NCBI GenBank assembly: GCA_947305065.1
Contig: CAMZCT010000001.1
Coordinates: 62,001-126,000, forward strand
Direction of reading: 5' to 3'
Length of the DNA stretch: 64,000 nucleotides
Origin: an uncultured Mycoplasmatota bacterium
GTDB lineage: Bacteria > Bacillota_I > Bacilli_A > RF39 > UBA660
A program made the position numbers and the translations under genes. Each line of letters opens with the position of its first letter. The first letter of the stretch is position 1. Positions 55,619 through 64,000 of the stretch are shown in pieces. A model generated the notes under the pieces. It ran no database searches and was not told the origin of the DNA. It saw only the letters and a program-made list of their open reading frames with translations.

Positions 55619-56048
55619 AATTATTTGGTATTTGATTGATTCCATTAATAGGTTCTTGTAAACCTAATTCTTCTTTTATTTTAGTTGTTGATATTCCTTC
55701 TGTTCTGTCTAGATAGACAACTTCACAATAATCTTTTAAATAATCAAACTTTTCTGAACCTGCCCAATCAGATCCCATAACAACTATATCAACATGATAT
55801 TCTTTAACATCATTAATCTTTTGCTCCCAATTTTCTTCTGGAATGACAAGGTCAACATATCTCACTGCTTCAAGCATTTTTTTTCTAGTTTCAAAATCAT
55901 GATATGCTTTCTTTCCTTTTATTTCATTAAATTCATCAGTAGATACAGCTACAATTAGGTAATCTCCTAAAGCTTTTGCCCTTTGTAAAAGTCTTATGTG
56001 ACCATAATGTAATAAATCAAATGTACCATAAGTTAAAATTCTTTTCAT
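55617..56048 (-). CDS. tagD: Glycerol-3-phosphate cytidylyltransferase
   Basis: The 143-residue protein makes CDP-glycerol from CTP and glycerol 3-phosphate. GTFDLLHYGHIRLL near 8-21 holds the HxGH nucleotidyltransferase motif, and DRTEGISTTKIKEEL near 114-128 is the second signature (RTxGISTT). The length is about 15 residues over the family core (TagD about 130). SD AAAGGAG. It supplies the donor for the glycerophosphotransferase two genes upstream in the same operon. Confidence 0.95.
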   Translation of the reverse strand: MKRILTYGTFDLLHYGHIRLLQRAKALGDYLIVAVSTDEFNEIKGKKAYHDFETRKKMLEAVRYVDLVIPEENWEQKINDVKEYHVDIVVMGSDWAGSEKFDYLKDYCEVVYLDRTEGISTTKIKEELGLQEPINGINQIPNN

Positions 56049-56049
56049 A

Positions 56050-57474
56050 TTATCTCTCCTTTACAATTTTGCTTTTTAAAAAAAACAGCACACTTTTTAT
56101 ATTATTCTTATTTAATAAAACAATAACAATTAGACCAAACAATAGATTTATCAATATTGAATAAAGAGTTCTTACATAATACAAAATTGAAACTATTAAT
56201 AATGATATTAATGCTATTAATAAGGTCCTAAAATTTATTTTAAAAATTACAAACTTTTTTATGTCTATAAATCTATAAATAAACAGAAAAACATAGGCTA
56301 TCAAAGTAGAAATTGACGCTGCCCATAATCCAAATTTATTAATGAAAATTATATTAATGATTATATTAACCAATGCACATAGCATAGTTGTTTTTGCAAC
56401 TTTTTTTGTTATTTTTTTTGCAATATAAGCTCCACCCAATACATTCGATAAGGCATTAAAAATGTTTCCTAATAATAAAACCGGTATATAAAAATAAGCC
56501 ACGCGATATTTTTCTCCCACCATTGCATTAAAAACCAAAGGCAAAAAAATCAATATAATAATACTTATTGAAGAAAAAATTCTAAGAGAATTATCTAAAA
56601 CTTGTGAAAAAAATGTATCTCTATCATCTTCGTTAATATGAACAGAAGCACTTTCTTGCCAAGTTATATTAAATACTCCAGAAAAACTTTGCATTATATT
56701 GGCAAATTTAGAAGATATTGCATATACACCATTCATAGAATCTCCAATTATAAATGAGATAATAGTTCTATCTGAAACATTAACCATCCACCAAGACAAT
56801 CCGTCAGGAATCATTGGCAATGAATATTTTAACATTTCTTTCAATTTATCTTTATCTACATTATCTTTATTGAACAAATGAAATACATTATTTTTTATTG
56901 CCAAATATATGGATGCTAAAACATTTCCAATTGATGAAGCGATTAATATAGAGTAAGCATCCATATCAAAGAATATTATTAATACAGTGGTAAGAAGAAC
57001 ATTTAATAAACCACATATTATACTTGCTATTGCGTAATCATTATTCTTTCCTAAGCCTCTTGAGACTTGCAATAAAATAGTAAAAATAGCCATTGTAATT
57101 ATATTGAGTATAATATAAGTGAAATATTTTATACTAATAAAATAATTTATGATTAATGAAATAGTTATGCAAATAGATATTTCTATAAAGCACATATAAA
57201 TAATGGTACTTATAATTTTGCTTTTATTTTTTTCATCACTTCTGGTATCTATTAAAAATCTGAAAACAGCAGAATCCATTCTTAATAATAAAATAGGAAC
57301 CATCAATGCTACATATGATTGTACCAAATCGATATATCCATAATCTGATGTATTTAAGAATTTTGTATAGACTGGTATTAAGAAAAATGAAATAAATTGT
57401 GTACAAAATTTGCTAAAAAAGATAACTATCGTATTTTTTACTAATTCAAATTGTTTCGATTTCTTACCCATCAT
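56050..57474 (-). CDS. Wzx-like polysaccharide flippase (MOP superfamily)
   Basis: The 474-residue protein has about 12-14 hydrophobic segments. It begins KNTIVIFFSKFCTQFISFFLIPVYTKFL, then TSDYGYIDLVQSY, the typical Wzx/RfbX opening, and is followed by the LKYSLPMIPDGLSWWMVNVSDRTIIS segment. It would flip undecaprenyl-linked repeat units to the outside for the Wzy-like polymerase in this operon. Overlaps the preceding gene by 4 bp. SD AAGGA. Confidence 0.85.
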   Translation of the reverse strand: MMGKKSKQFELVKNTIVIFFSKFCTQFISFFLIPVYTKFLNTSDYGYIDLVQSYVALMVPILLLRMDSAVFRFLIDTRSDEKNKSKIISTIIYMCFIEISICITISLIINYFISIKYFTYIILNIITMAIFTILLQVSRGLGKNNDYAIASIICGLLNVLLTTVLIIFFDMDAYSILIASSIGNVLASIYLAIKNNVFHLFNKDNVDKDKLKEMLKYSLPMIPDGLSWWMVNVSDRTIISFIIGDSMNGVYAISSKFANIMQSFSGVFNITWQESASVHINEDDRDTFFSQVLDNSLRIFSSISIIILIFLPLVFNAMVGEKYRVAYFYIPVLLLGNIFNALSNVLGGAYIAKKITKKVAKTTMLCALVNIIINIIFINKFGLWAASISTLIAYVFLFIYRFIDIKKFVIFKINFRTLLIALISLLIVSILYYVRTLYSILINLLFGLIVIVLLNKNNIKSVLFFLKSKIVKER

Positions 57475-58634
57475 TTAATCCTTTCATCCATATATTCTTT
57501 AATACTTATTGATGACTTACCACTTTCTTTTAAACCTATGCTTTCTTTAAAGTTATCATATCCATTACAAATATCTTCCATTTTAGTATTTAATAGTAAT
57601 TTATATAAATCTTTATTATTGTAACTGATAGGAAATGGTAAATCATTAATGTCAAAATATGAGCCTCTATCTTTGTTATATTTTTCAATATCATTGGCGT
57701 AAATAATAACTGGTTTATTCGCAATCATTGCTTCAAACATTGTAGATGAATAATCAGTTATCAGCAAATCACAAGCAAGAATTAATTCTTGAATATCATC
57801 ATAGTTGTTTGCATTAATGTAATTATTATAATTTGAAATTAAACTATCTGGATTTTTTATTCCTGGATGCATACGTATTATAACACTATATGTATCATGA
57901 TATTTCTTATTTAAAACCTTGATAACATCGTCAAAATTAATATCATAAGGATTTTTATCATAATGAGCCCTAAAAGTTGGGGCATAAAGAATAATTTTAT
58001 TATTTTTTGATATATGTAAAACATTACACACTTTACTTCTAATTGATAAATCTGTTCTATTTACTAGTAAATCATTCCTAGGTGTCCCGTTACATATTAT
58101 CTCACCAGAATATCTAAAAGCTCTTTTGTATAAATCATTACAAAATGAGCTATTAGATACCATTAAATTTGTATAATTTGTATCCTTTACTGCATTTTTA
58201 ACGTAATTGTTATCTAATTTATCTTCAACATCAAACTCAATTTTTTTAAAAGCTAAACAACCATGCCAAGTTTGAATATAAACCTGCTTTTTTCTCTTTA
58301 CATAGTACACAGGTATTCGAGTATTAAAAATCCAAAATTTAGATGTAGCTATATAATAAAAATATTTTAAACTGTATATCTTAACTGGCTTTACATAAGA
58401 TGGAAATTTATCATTAATATTTTTGCATATCCATATTATTTCGTAATTATTATCTTTGGCCAATTCTTCTGATATGTACTTAGGACTATCACCATATCCT
58501 TTTCCAACAAAATTGCTACATAATACTCTATAATTATTTATTCTAAATATTCTAAAGAAAAAAATAGGTATAGCAAGTATTTTAATAATAAAACTGTTTG
58601 CTATAATTAATTTAAACTTATTAAGTAGTGACAT
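57471..58634 (-). CDS. CDP-glycerol glycerophosphotransferase family protein (TagB/TagF-like)
   Basis: The 387-residue protein is the length of TagB. QTWHGCLAFKKIEFD (near 110-124) contains the catalytic-type His. The C-terminal donor-binding region shows ILYAPTFRAHYD, IIRMHPG and LLITDYSSTMFEAMIANKPVIIY. It transfers glycerol phosphate from CDP-glycerol to the sugar repeat unit. With tagD in the same operon this implies a glycerophosphate-containing capsule or teichoic-acid-like polymer. No strong SD before the ATG. Confidence 0.88.
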   Translation of the reverse strand: MSLLNKFKLIIANSFIIKILAIPIFFFRIFRINNYRVLCSNFVGKGYGDSPKYISEELAKDNNYEIIWICKNINDKFPSYVKPVKIYSLKYFYYIATSKFWIFNTRIPVYYVKRKKQVYIQTWHGCLAFKKIEFDVEDKLDNNYVKNAVKDTNYTNLMVSNSSFCNDLYKRAFRYSGEIICNGTPRNDLLVNRTDLSIRSKVCNVLHISKNNKIILYAPTFRAHYDKNPYDINFDDVIKVLNKKYHDTYSVIIRMHPGIKNPDSLISNYNNYINANNYDDIQELILACDLLITDYSSTMFEAMIANKPVIIYANDIEKYNKDRGSYFDINDLPFPISYNNKDLYKLLLNTKMEDICNGYDNFKESIGLKESGKSSISIKEYMDERIK

Positions 58635-58640
58635 ATTTTA

Positions 58641-59630
58641 TCAATTCCCCCTTATAGATTGATATAAATTACAAAGAAAAACCAGCATTCCAGCACCTAA
58701 ATATGATGAAATAGCAAATATCTTACTTCTTTTACCAGCCTTTTTATCTTTAATAACCACACCTCTATATTTTTTCACAATCAAAAAAGCTTGCTTTTTA
58801 ATTTTATCAAAATTTTTAGATTTACCTATCCCTAATATTGTAAAAATCCCTTCCATAAATTCTCTATTGTATGCAGCTAAAATTAAACTTGGTATATTAT
58901 CCTGAATAAATTTTGTTTCATCTTTTGCAAATTTAAGTGAAACAGATCTTTTTTCATTATAATTAGAACCTGTTATACTTGTTTTTCTAAGCAAATAATA
59001 ATACATCATGGCATCTGAAATAACTACCTTTTTAGATTTATAGAATAATTTATATGTAATAGGTAAATCCTCGTGAACCTGTCCGACCGGATACTCTATT
59101 CCATTAAATAAATCTCTTTTATATAATTTACCCCAGGCACTTGTAGTGCAATTATCCTGATACAATAATTTTTCCAAAGCATCAACATTATCATATACAC
59201 GCGTATTAATATTTGAAAAAGTTTCATCAACTAATGTTTCACCTTCATATATTTTTTTATATAATACAGTAGAAATATCTGCTTTATTGTCCTTTAGTTG
59301 ATTGTATAAAAAATTAATTGTATCAGTATGCATAAAATCATCGCTATCAATAAAAAACAAGTAATTTCCTTTGCTCTCTTTAATCCCATAATTTCTTGCT
59401 TCAGATAGCCCACCATTAGATTTATTTATAAGTTTAATTCGTTTATCAATTTTTTTATATTTTTCACATATTTCCCTACTATTATCAGTAGAACCGTCAT
59501 TCACAAGTATAATTTCAATGTTGTGAAATGTTTGAGAAATTAAGGAATTAATACATCTATCTAAATATTGTTCCACATTGTAAACAGGAACAATAATAGA
59601 AATCAAATCATCCATTTTTTTAGTTTTCAT
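58641..59630 (-). CDS. Family 2 glycosyltransferase
   Basis: The 329-residue GT-A enzyme contains ISIIVPVYNVEQYLDRCINS near 10-29, NDGSTDNS, SNGGLSEARNYG and the DXD-type motif FIDSDDFM near 93-100. A hydrophobic patch at the C-terminus (YLGAGMLVFLCNLY) may bind the membrane. It adds one sugar to the lipid-linked repeat unit. SD AAGGAG. Overlaps the wzy-like gene by 11 bp. Confidence 0.9.
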   Translation of the reverse strand: MKTKKMDDLISIIVPVYNVEQYLDRCINSLISQTFHNIEIILVNDGSTDNSREICEKYKKIDKRIKLINKSNGGLSEARNYGIKESKGNYLFFIDSDDFMHTDTINFLYNQLKDNKADISTVLYKKIYEGETLVDETFSNINTRVYDNVDALEKLLYQDNCTTSAWGKLYKRDLFNGIEYPVGQVHEDLPITYKLFYKSKKVVISDAMMYYYLLRKTSITGSNYNEKRSVSLKFAKDETKFIQDNIPSLILAAYNREFMEGIFTILGIGKSKNFDKIKKQAFLIVKKYRGVVIKDKKAGKRSKIFAISSYLGAGMLVFLCNLYQSIRGN

Positions 59631-60852
59631 AATTACTGGCTCCTTTTTTATCTGTTAAAAAAACACTACATAACGTAAAAAGCAAAAATACAAGATTTAA
59701 GTTATTAAATATTTCACCCTTCCAACAAGCAATAAATAGACAAACAATAAAAACATATCTAAATGAAGTTATTCTCTTATCATTTTTTAATGAATTGTTA
59801 AAAAATTTTATAAAAGATCCAACGTAAAGTAGTAAATAAATAACACCACCCAAAAATATGTAATTTACATATCCAATATCACTTGATGTACCAATTGTAT
59901 TTAATCCTAGCTCGCCATAAACTCTCATACCAGTACCAAAAACCAATTTCCAACCAGAAGGAAATACTAATGCTGTTTTAGTTAAATAATTAAAAGTTCT
60001 AGTATTTGTAAAAGAAAATAACTGATTAATAAAACTATACATAGCAGGATTAACGTTACGAATTACAAGAATAAAAAGATAAAATAATAATATTATAACC
60101 ATTCCCCAAAAAACAGCTGTTATTTTTTTGTTAAATTTCGATAATAAAATCATTATAAATACTGACAAGAGTCCAATTAGAATTCCAGTTCTCCCATTTA
60201 ATATACTAACTAAAAAAATGAATGGTAAAAATATGAAATATTTTTTATTGTTATTTGTTGCATGATAGAAGCATAAACCTGTTAATAAACCATTAACAAT
60301 TGGAATTCCATAAGTGTAACTATCTCCTAAACCATATACTCTTGTTCTAAGAATATAGTCATTTTCATTAAAAATTGTCGAATTAATAAAAGAGTTAATT
60401 GCAATTGTTCTTGTTGAAGGAAATAAAAGCATAATCAAACAAACTAATCCTTGTATAAAAGCAACGTTTAGTATGAATTCTATTATTTTATTTTTACTAT
60501 AGCCATTTATTCTAAGGTTATTTACAATAAAAAGAGCTGCAAAAAGATACAAAACTATCATTAAGTGTTGAACAATTCTTAAATCAACAATATTTATAGT
60601 ACTACTAGTATTGATAGCAACAATTATCGAGCAATAAATAGTTGATAAGAAAATGCCAAGCAAAAAAGAAAAAATATATTTATTTTTAATGGAACGAAGT
60701 ATATACTTTCCACCATGAATAACATCATATATAAGCATTAATCCTACAATAACAGCAACCGAAATATTTGAATCAATGTGGAATATAGCGAAAGGTCTAT
60801 ACAAAAAAATAAAAGTTAATACATAACATAACAAAATATTAATCTTTTTCAT
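59620..60852 (-). CDS. Wzy-like polysaccharide polymerase
   Basis: The 410-residue protein has about eleven hydrophobic segments, a large external loop (about 255-330) with Tyr/Arg/Asn-rich sequence, and no soluble domain. This is the plan of Wzy/O-antigen polymerases. ATG 60852 is preferred (SD AGAAGG); a GTG six codons upstream would overlap the previous gene by 4 bp. Wzy has little sequence conservation, so the call leans on topology and on the Wzx-like neighbour. Confidence 0.75.
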   Translation of the reverse strand: MKKINILLCYVLTFIFLYRPFAIFHIDSNISVAVIVGLMLIYDVIHGGKYILRSIKNKYIFSFLLGIFLSTIYCSIIVAINTSSTINIVDLRIVQHLMIVLYLFAALFIVNNLRINGYSKNKIIEFILNVAFIQGLVCLIMLLFPSTRTIAINSFINSTIFNENDYILRTRVYGLGDSYTYGIPIVNGLLTGLCFYHATNNNKKYFIFLPFIFLVSILNGRTGILIGLLSVFIMILLSKFNKKITAVFWGMVIILLFYLFILVIRNVNPAMYSFINQLFSFTNTRTFNYLTKTALVFPSGWKLVFGTGMRVYGELGLNTIGTSSDIGYVNYIFLGGVIYLLLYVGSFIKFFNNSLKNDKRITSFRYVFIVCLFIACWKGEIFNNLNLVFLLFTLCSVFLTDKKGASNYEN

Positions 60853-60866
60853 TATAAAACCTTCTT

Positions 60867-62975
60867 TCACTCATAAATTTCATGTATTTTTTTTGTAAGC
60901 GTATTATCATCAATTATATCAAAACTTATCTCTATTTTTGAATTCAAAAGTAATTCTTTTGCTTTACTTACATATTGATTCATATTACTACATATTAGAT
61001 ACTTATTTTTATTAAAGATAGTTTTTAATCCACCAACACCACTATTTAAGACTGGTTTATTAAGAATCATAGATTCAATAGCTGTTAAACCAAATCCCTC
61101 AAATTTAGACGGCATTATTCCAATTTTTGAGGCTTTAATATACGGAAATGGATTTGATTTAAATCCAATTAATTCAATGTTATTATTTAGAGAATAGTTA
61201 TTTATAAGTTCAAGGCATTTTTCCTTTAGAGGTCCATCTCCTATCATTACGCATTTTATTCTATTATTATCTAATTTGTGAATTATTTTAATAAACTCTA
61301 TTGGATTTTTTTCCTCTGATAATCTTCCAAAGAAAAAAATATCATATTTATCTTTTACTTGATATTCATCAGCCAACTTTTGAATTGCTTTTTTATCAAC
61401 ATAATTTGGCAAAGTAACATATTTACCTTTAATTCCATTTCTAAAAATATATTCATCAAGTATTGAATCTGATACTCCTATAATTTTCTTAAATTTTTTG
61501 GATTTAATTAGATAAAGGATACTCTTTACGGATATTTTTTTCATTTTAGGATCATTTTTATGTAAGTGTGATATTATGATACATTTATTATAAAATATAC
61601 TAGCATATAGTGATGCTTTAAAATCATGGGCATGAATAATATCAACTTGTTTATCTTTTACTATTTTCTTTATTTCTTTTATATTTAATTTTTTTATTGG
61701 TACGAAATCTATATTTCTTTCTTTTAATGAAACTATTATATTTCCCTCAGGTGAACAATAAAATGAATTATAATCATTCATACTTGAATTAATAATTGTA
61801 CAAGCAACATTTTCAGCACCAGAAAAAGAATTACTAGAAAGTAGATGCATAATGGTTTTTCTTTTAAAATAAATACTTATCATCTTTTTCATAATATTAT
61901 TTAATAAATATTTTGAAATTATTTTTTTACTTTCTATGCCAAATTTAATTGATTCTTCATTTGATAAATATATTTTTTCTATAAATCTAGCAAATTTATC
62001 AACATCATTAACATCAACAAGATATCCATTGACGTTATCTTTTATTAAATCTCTTTGGCCTCTGCAATCTGTAGCTACTATTGGTAAGCCAACATACATC
62101 GCTTCCATAACATTTAGTGGGAGACCTTCCCTATGCGATGTAGCAAGAGCAAGATTAGAAATTTTTAATAATTTTGGAATGTCTTTCCTATATCCTAAAA
62201 AAAGTATATTATTATTTAACCCTTTTTCTCTTACTATTTCTTGATAATGGTTCTTATATGAATCAATTCCAGGTAATAGAACTTTAAAATTAGAATATTT
62301 TTTTACTAATTTTTCCATTGCATTTATTATTAAAATCTGATTTTTGTTCCAATTTAATTCTGCTGGATAAATCATTACAAAATCATCGTCTTCTAATCCC
62401 AAAGATTTTCTAATAGCAGTCTTTTCTTTATTAGACAGGTCAAAATCAAATTTTTCTTCGTCAATTCCTACTCCTGGAACATATTGAATATCTTTACATT
62501 TTTTAAATTTTTTCTTTGCAAAATTATAATCTTCATTATTAATTAGAATTAAAGTATCTGTATATTTTGATAACCATTTTTCTACTGGATAGAAAAGTAA
62601 CCAATTTTTCAAAGGTGCTCCCTTAAAAAAATGAAGACCATGAGCAGTATAAATAACCCTAGTATGAAACTTTTTTCTTGATTTTTTTGCTGCCAATCGT
62701 GTTATAACTGCACCCATAGGAGTATGAGTGTGTATGATATCAAACTTTTCAGTTTCACATATCTTTTTCAATTGCTTAATTGCTTTGAGATTATTAAATT
62801 TTATTGGATTTCTTTCAAAAGTAACCACATGTTTAACATCACAAAATGGTATTTTCTCATCACCACTTGTTGCTACGTGAACCTCATATCCATTTTCTTT
62901 AAACATTTTTAAAAAAGGCAAATGGAATTGTAAGATATGAGAATCAACAGTAGCGGAAAATAAAACCTTTTTCAT
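60867..62975 (-). CDS. Fusion of two GT4 (GT-B) glycosyltransferases
   Basis: The 702-residue protein has two complete GT-B units. Unit 1 (about 1-368) opens VLFSATVDSHILQFHLPFLKMF, has HTHTPMGAVITRL and ends with the EX7E motif EGLPLNVMEAM. Unit 2 (about 374-702) opens IMHLLSSNSFSGAENVA, has IIHAHDFKASLYAS, FFFGRLSEEKNP and the EX7E motif EGFGLTAIESM. Single GT4 enzymes are about 370 residues. Unit 1 is EpsD/PglA-like in style. The fusion could add two successive sugars. Both units keep their catalytic glutamates. Confidence 0.88.
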   Translation of the reverse strand: MKKVLFSATVDSHILQFHLPFLKMFKENGYEVHVATSGDEKIPFCDVKHVVTFERNPIKFNNLKAIKQLKKICETEKFDIIHTHTPMGAVITRLAAKKSRKKFHTRVIYTAHGLHFFKGAPLKNWLLFYPVEKWLSKYTDTLILINNEDYNFAKKKFKKCKDIQYVPGVGIDEEKFDFDLSNKEKTAIRKSLGLEDDDFVMIYPAELNWNKNQILIINAMEKLVKKYSNFKVLLPGIDSYKNHYQEIVREKGLNNNILFLGYRKDIPKLLKISNLALATSHREGLPLNVMEAMYVGLPIVATDCRGQRDLIKDNVNGYLVDVNDVDKFARFIEKIYLSNEESIKFGIESKKIISKYLLNNIMKKMISIYFKRKTIMHLLSSNSFSGAENVACTIINSSMNDYNSFYCSPEGNIIVSLKERNIDFVPIKKLNIKEIKKIVKDKQVDIIHAHDFKASLYASIFYNKCIIISHLHKNDPKMKKISVKSILYLIKSKKFKKIIGVSDSILDEYIFRNGIKGKYVTLPNYVDKKAIQKLADEYQVKDKYDIFFFGRLSEEKNPIEFIKIIHKLDNNRIKCVMIGDGPLKEKCLELINNYSLNNNIELIGFKSNPFPYIKASKIGIMPSKFEGFGLTAIESMILNKPVLNSGVGGLKTIFNKNKYLICSNMNQYVSKAKELLLNSKIEISFDIIDDNTLTKKIHEIYE

Positions 62976-62980
62976 ACTCT

Positions 62981-63688
62981 CTACTCACTCTCCATTTGCT
63001 TATTATATTTTTTTAAATCATCTAGTTCTTTCTTTATCGTATTCTTACCAGCATCTGCTCCATGACCAGTAAACACTGTCTTTATTGTTAGAAATATTAT
63101 TTTAATATCTTGATATAAAGAATAATTCTTTATATATTCAATATCATATTCAATTTTGTCAAATATGGTAATATCATTTCTTCCCATACATTGGGCTAAA
63201 CCTGTTAGGCCTGGTCTAACATCATATCTATGTCTCTGATTTTCGTTCATATTTTCATAATAATCAGGAATCCATGGCCTAGGTCCTATAAAAGACATTT
63301 TCCCGGTTGCGATTGAAAACAATTGTGGTAGCTCGTCTAGACTCGTCTTGCGTAAAATTTTTCCAATTTTTGTATGTTCATCAGCTTTAGAAAAATCATG
63401 AACATCATTTTTTTCTACCATAGTTCTAAATTTATAAATATAAAAGTTTTTTCCACCTTTTCCTGTTCTCTCTTGCTTAAAAAGTACATGACCTTTTGAA
63501 TCTAGTTTGATTGCAATGGCAATTAATAGCATTAATGGTGATGCAACTATTAGTCCAAATATAGCTAAAAGACGATCAAACATAAACTTAATTCCAGCAA
63601 ATACAACTATTAATGCTTGTGAATAAAATTTTCTATGCGTAACATTTCCGTTCAAATCCACATACGTTTCAATAATATTTTCGTTCAT
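62981..63688 (-). CDS. Undecaprenyl-phosphate sugar phosphotransferase (initiating)
   Basis: The 235-residue protein is of the short bacterial sugar transferase type. One membrane helix (about 38-60) is followed by KLDSKGHVLFKQERTGKGGK, FYIYKFRTM, LRKTSLDELPQL and IGPRPWIPDY ... VRPGLTGLAQ, all Bac_transf signatures. It loads the first sugar-1-phosphate onto undecaprenyl phosphate to start each repeat unit. First gene of the operon, 100 nt downstream of its promoter. Confidence 0.92.
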   Translation of the reverse strand: MNENIIETYVDLNGNVTHRKFYSQALIVVFAGIKFMFDRLLAIFGLIVASPLMLLIAIAIKLDSKGHVLFKQERTGKGGKNFYIYKFRTMVEKNDVHDFSKADEHTKIGKILRKTSLDELPQLFSIATGKMSFIGPRPWIPDYYENMNENQRHRYDVRPGLTGLAQCMGRNDITIFDKIEYDIEYIKNYSLYQDIKIIFLTIKTVFTGHGADAGKNTIKKELDDLKKYNKQMESE

Positions 63689-63788
63689 AACTCTACTTCC
63701 ATTTCTTATAACAAAACCAAATATTGTCTAATGTGTATATAACCTTTTCCCCTAATAAAAACCATCACCTTAGTGACTATCCTGTATT

Positions 63789-63817
63789 ATTATACATTAG
63801 TTTGACAAATTTCACAA
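63789..63817 (-). promoter_or_regulatory. Promoter of the polysaccharide operon
   Basis: Minus strand TTGTGA (63812-63817), 17-nt spacer, TATAAT (63789-63794). It drives seven co-directional genes down to tagD. Confidence 0.7.
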
Positions 63818-63929
63818 TGATTTGGAACCAATTTCTAATACAAATTTTAGTTTGAAGATAAGAAATGATTAACCCCCTTCTCAAAGCATGTAGTATTATA
63901 CCAAAAATAAAGTTATTTTCAATAGTTTC

Positions 63930-63943
63930 GCCTAAATTTAGGC
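63930..63943. promoter_or_regulatory. Palindromic operator candidate
   Basis: Perfect 14-bp palindrome GCCTAAATTTAGGC without a loop, about 115 bp upstream of the -35 box. It suits a dimeric repressor or activator site better than a terminator. Confidence 0.4.
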
Positions 63944-64000
63944 AAAAAATCAATAATATTGGTATAAATTTGTGTTATAGCAACGTTTTTTGTAATAACT

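Larger units (their letters stand above)
63689..64000. other. Upstream region of the polysaccharide operon
   Basis: Holds the promoter at 63789-63817, a leader of about 90 nt with a small hairpin (TCAC/GTGA near 63765-63778), and a 14-bp palindrome at 63930-63943. No reading frame is supported. It continues past the window end. Confidence 0.6.

Noticed and set aside
55252..55645. Two short minus-strand ORFs (65 and 78 codons)
   Set aside because: No SD, mutual overlap, one extends through a terminator stem and the other overlaps the tagD end.
1..64000. Mycoplasma-type genetic code (TGA = Trp)
   Set aside because: Several genes end in TGA at operon overlaps (for example the DUF2357 gene and the pseudopilin gene at 17432) and Trp is encoded by TGG throughout.
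1..64000. tRNA or rRNA genes
   Set aside because: I scanned the intergenic stretches by eye and found no cloverleaf with a GTTCRAN T loop and paired acceptor stem; GGTTCGAG near 54430 lacks a matching T stem.

Overview
The window looks like one continuous chromosomal segment of a low-GC, Gram-positive-type bacterium. Three observations point to an uncultured gut Bacilli lineage (RF39/Erysipelotrichales-like), though this is inference. First, SipW-type signal peptidases, a CIRCE-controlled clpB, wall-glycerophosphate genes and consensus sigma-A promoters are present. Second, TGA is used as a stop and TGG as Trp, so this is code 11 rather than the Mycoplasma code. Third, base composition is very AT-rich. 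Nearly every gene lies on the minus strand; the two clear plus-strand genes are at 24.7 and 28.9 kb.

Layout. 1-1050: 5' part of a DUF1846 gene. 1.1-18.5 kb: a type IV secretion (T4SS) locus. In transcription order it has four small pilin-like membrane proteins, a TadZ/CpaE-like protein, two VirB2-like proteins, a very large VirB6-like protein, a PrgI/VirB3-like protein, VirB4 in two overlapping genes, a SpoIID plus NlpC/P60 wall hydrolase, a lipoprotein and a long-tailed VirD4. No relaxase is seen. 18.6-27 kb: multi-membrane GT-C-like glycosyltransferases, a UDP-galactopyranose-mutase-like flavoprotein, a DUF6020 protein and a divergent YfhO. 27-41.3 kb: a surface-protein island. It holds TasA/CalY-like short secreted proteins, two SipW-type peptidases, a third peptidase-like protein without its catalytic His, and a large prepilin-like Ig/Cys-rich protein. 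In the middle of one operon sit a membrane-anchored McrB-like AAA+ ATPase, a DUF2357 protein and an unknown partner.

41.4-47.5 kb: housekeeping and hypothetical genes (a membrane lipase-like hydrolase, an HExxH protein, an N-domain-less ClpB under CIRCE control, VanZ). 47.49-47.91 kb: a strong candidate for an unannotated structured RNA of about 425 nt with its own promoter, five consecutive long hairpins and a terminator. 48.0-49.0 kb: the 3' part of an FtsK-like translocase gene cut at its 5' side. 49.05-55.3 kb: a site-specific recombination module with three serine recombinases in tandem, a 54-aa ORF with a leader peptide, a structured intergenic region and a sigma-region-4 protein. The Shine-Dalgarno (SD) sites of both the sigma-like gene and the first recombinase lie in perfect inverted repeats. 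55.6-64 kb: a capsule or wall-polymer operon (sugar transferase, GT4-GT4 fusion, Wzy-like, GT2, glycerophosphotransferase, Wzx-like, TagD) that reads toward the recombinase module and may be its cargo.

How they may work together (inference): the T4SS and the SipW/TasA/AAA+ island are two separate envelope-spanning systems. The GT-C cluster and the glycerophosphate polymer operon decorate the same envelope. The recombinase module is a mobile element end that split an ftsK-like gene.
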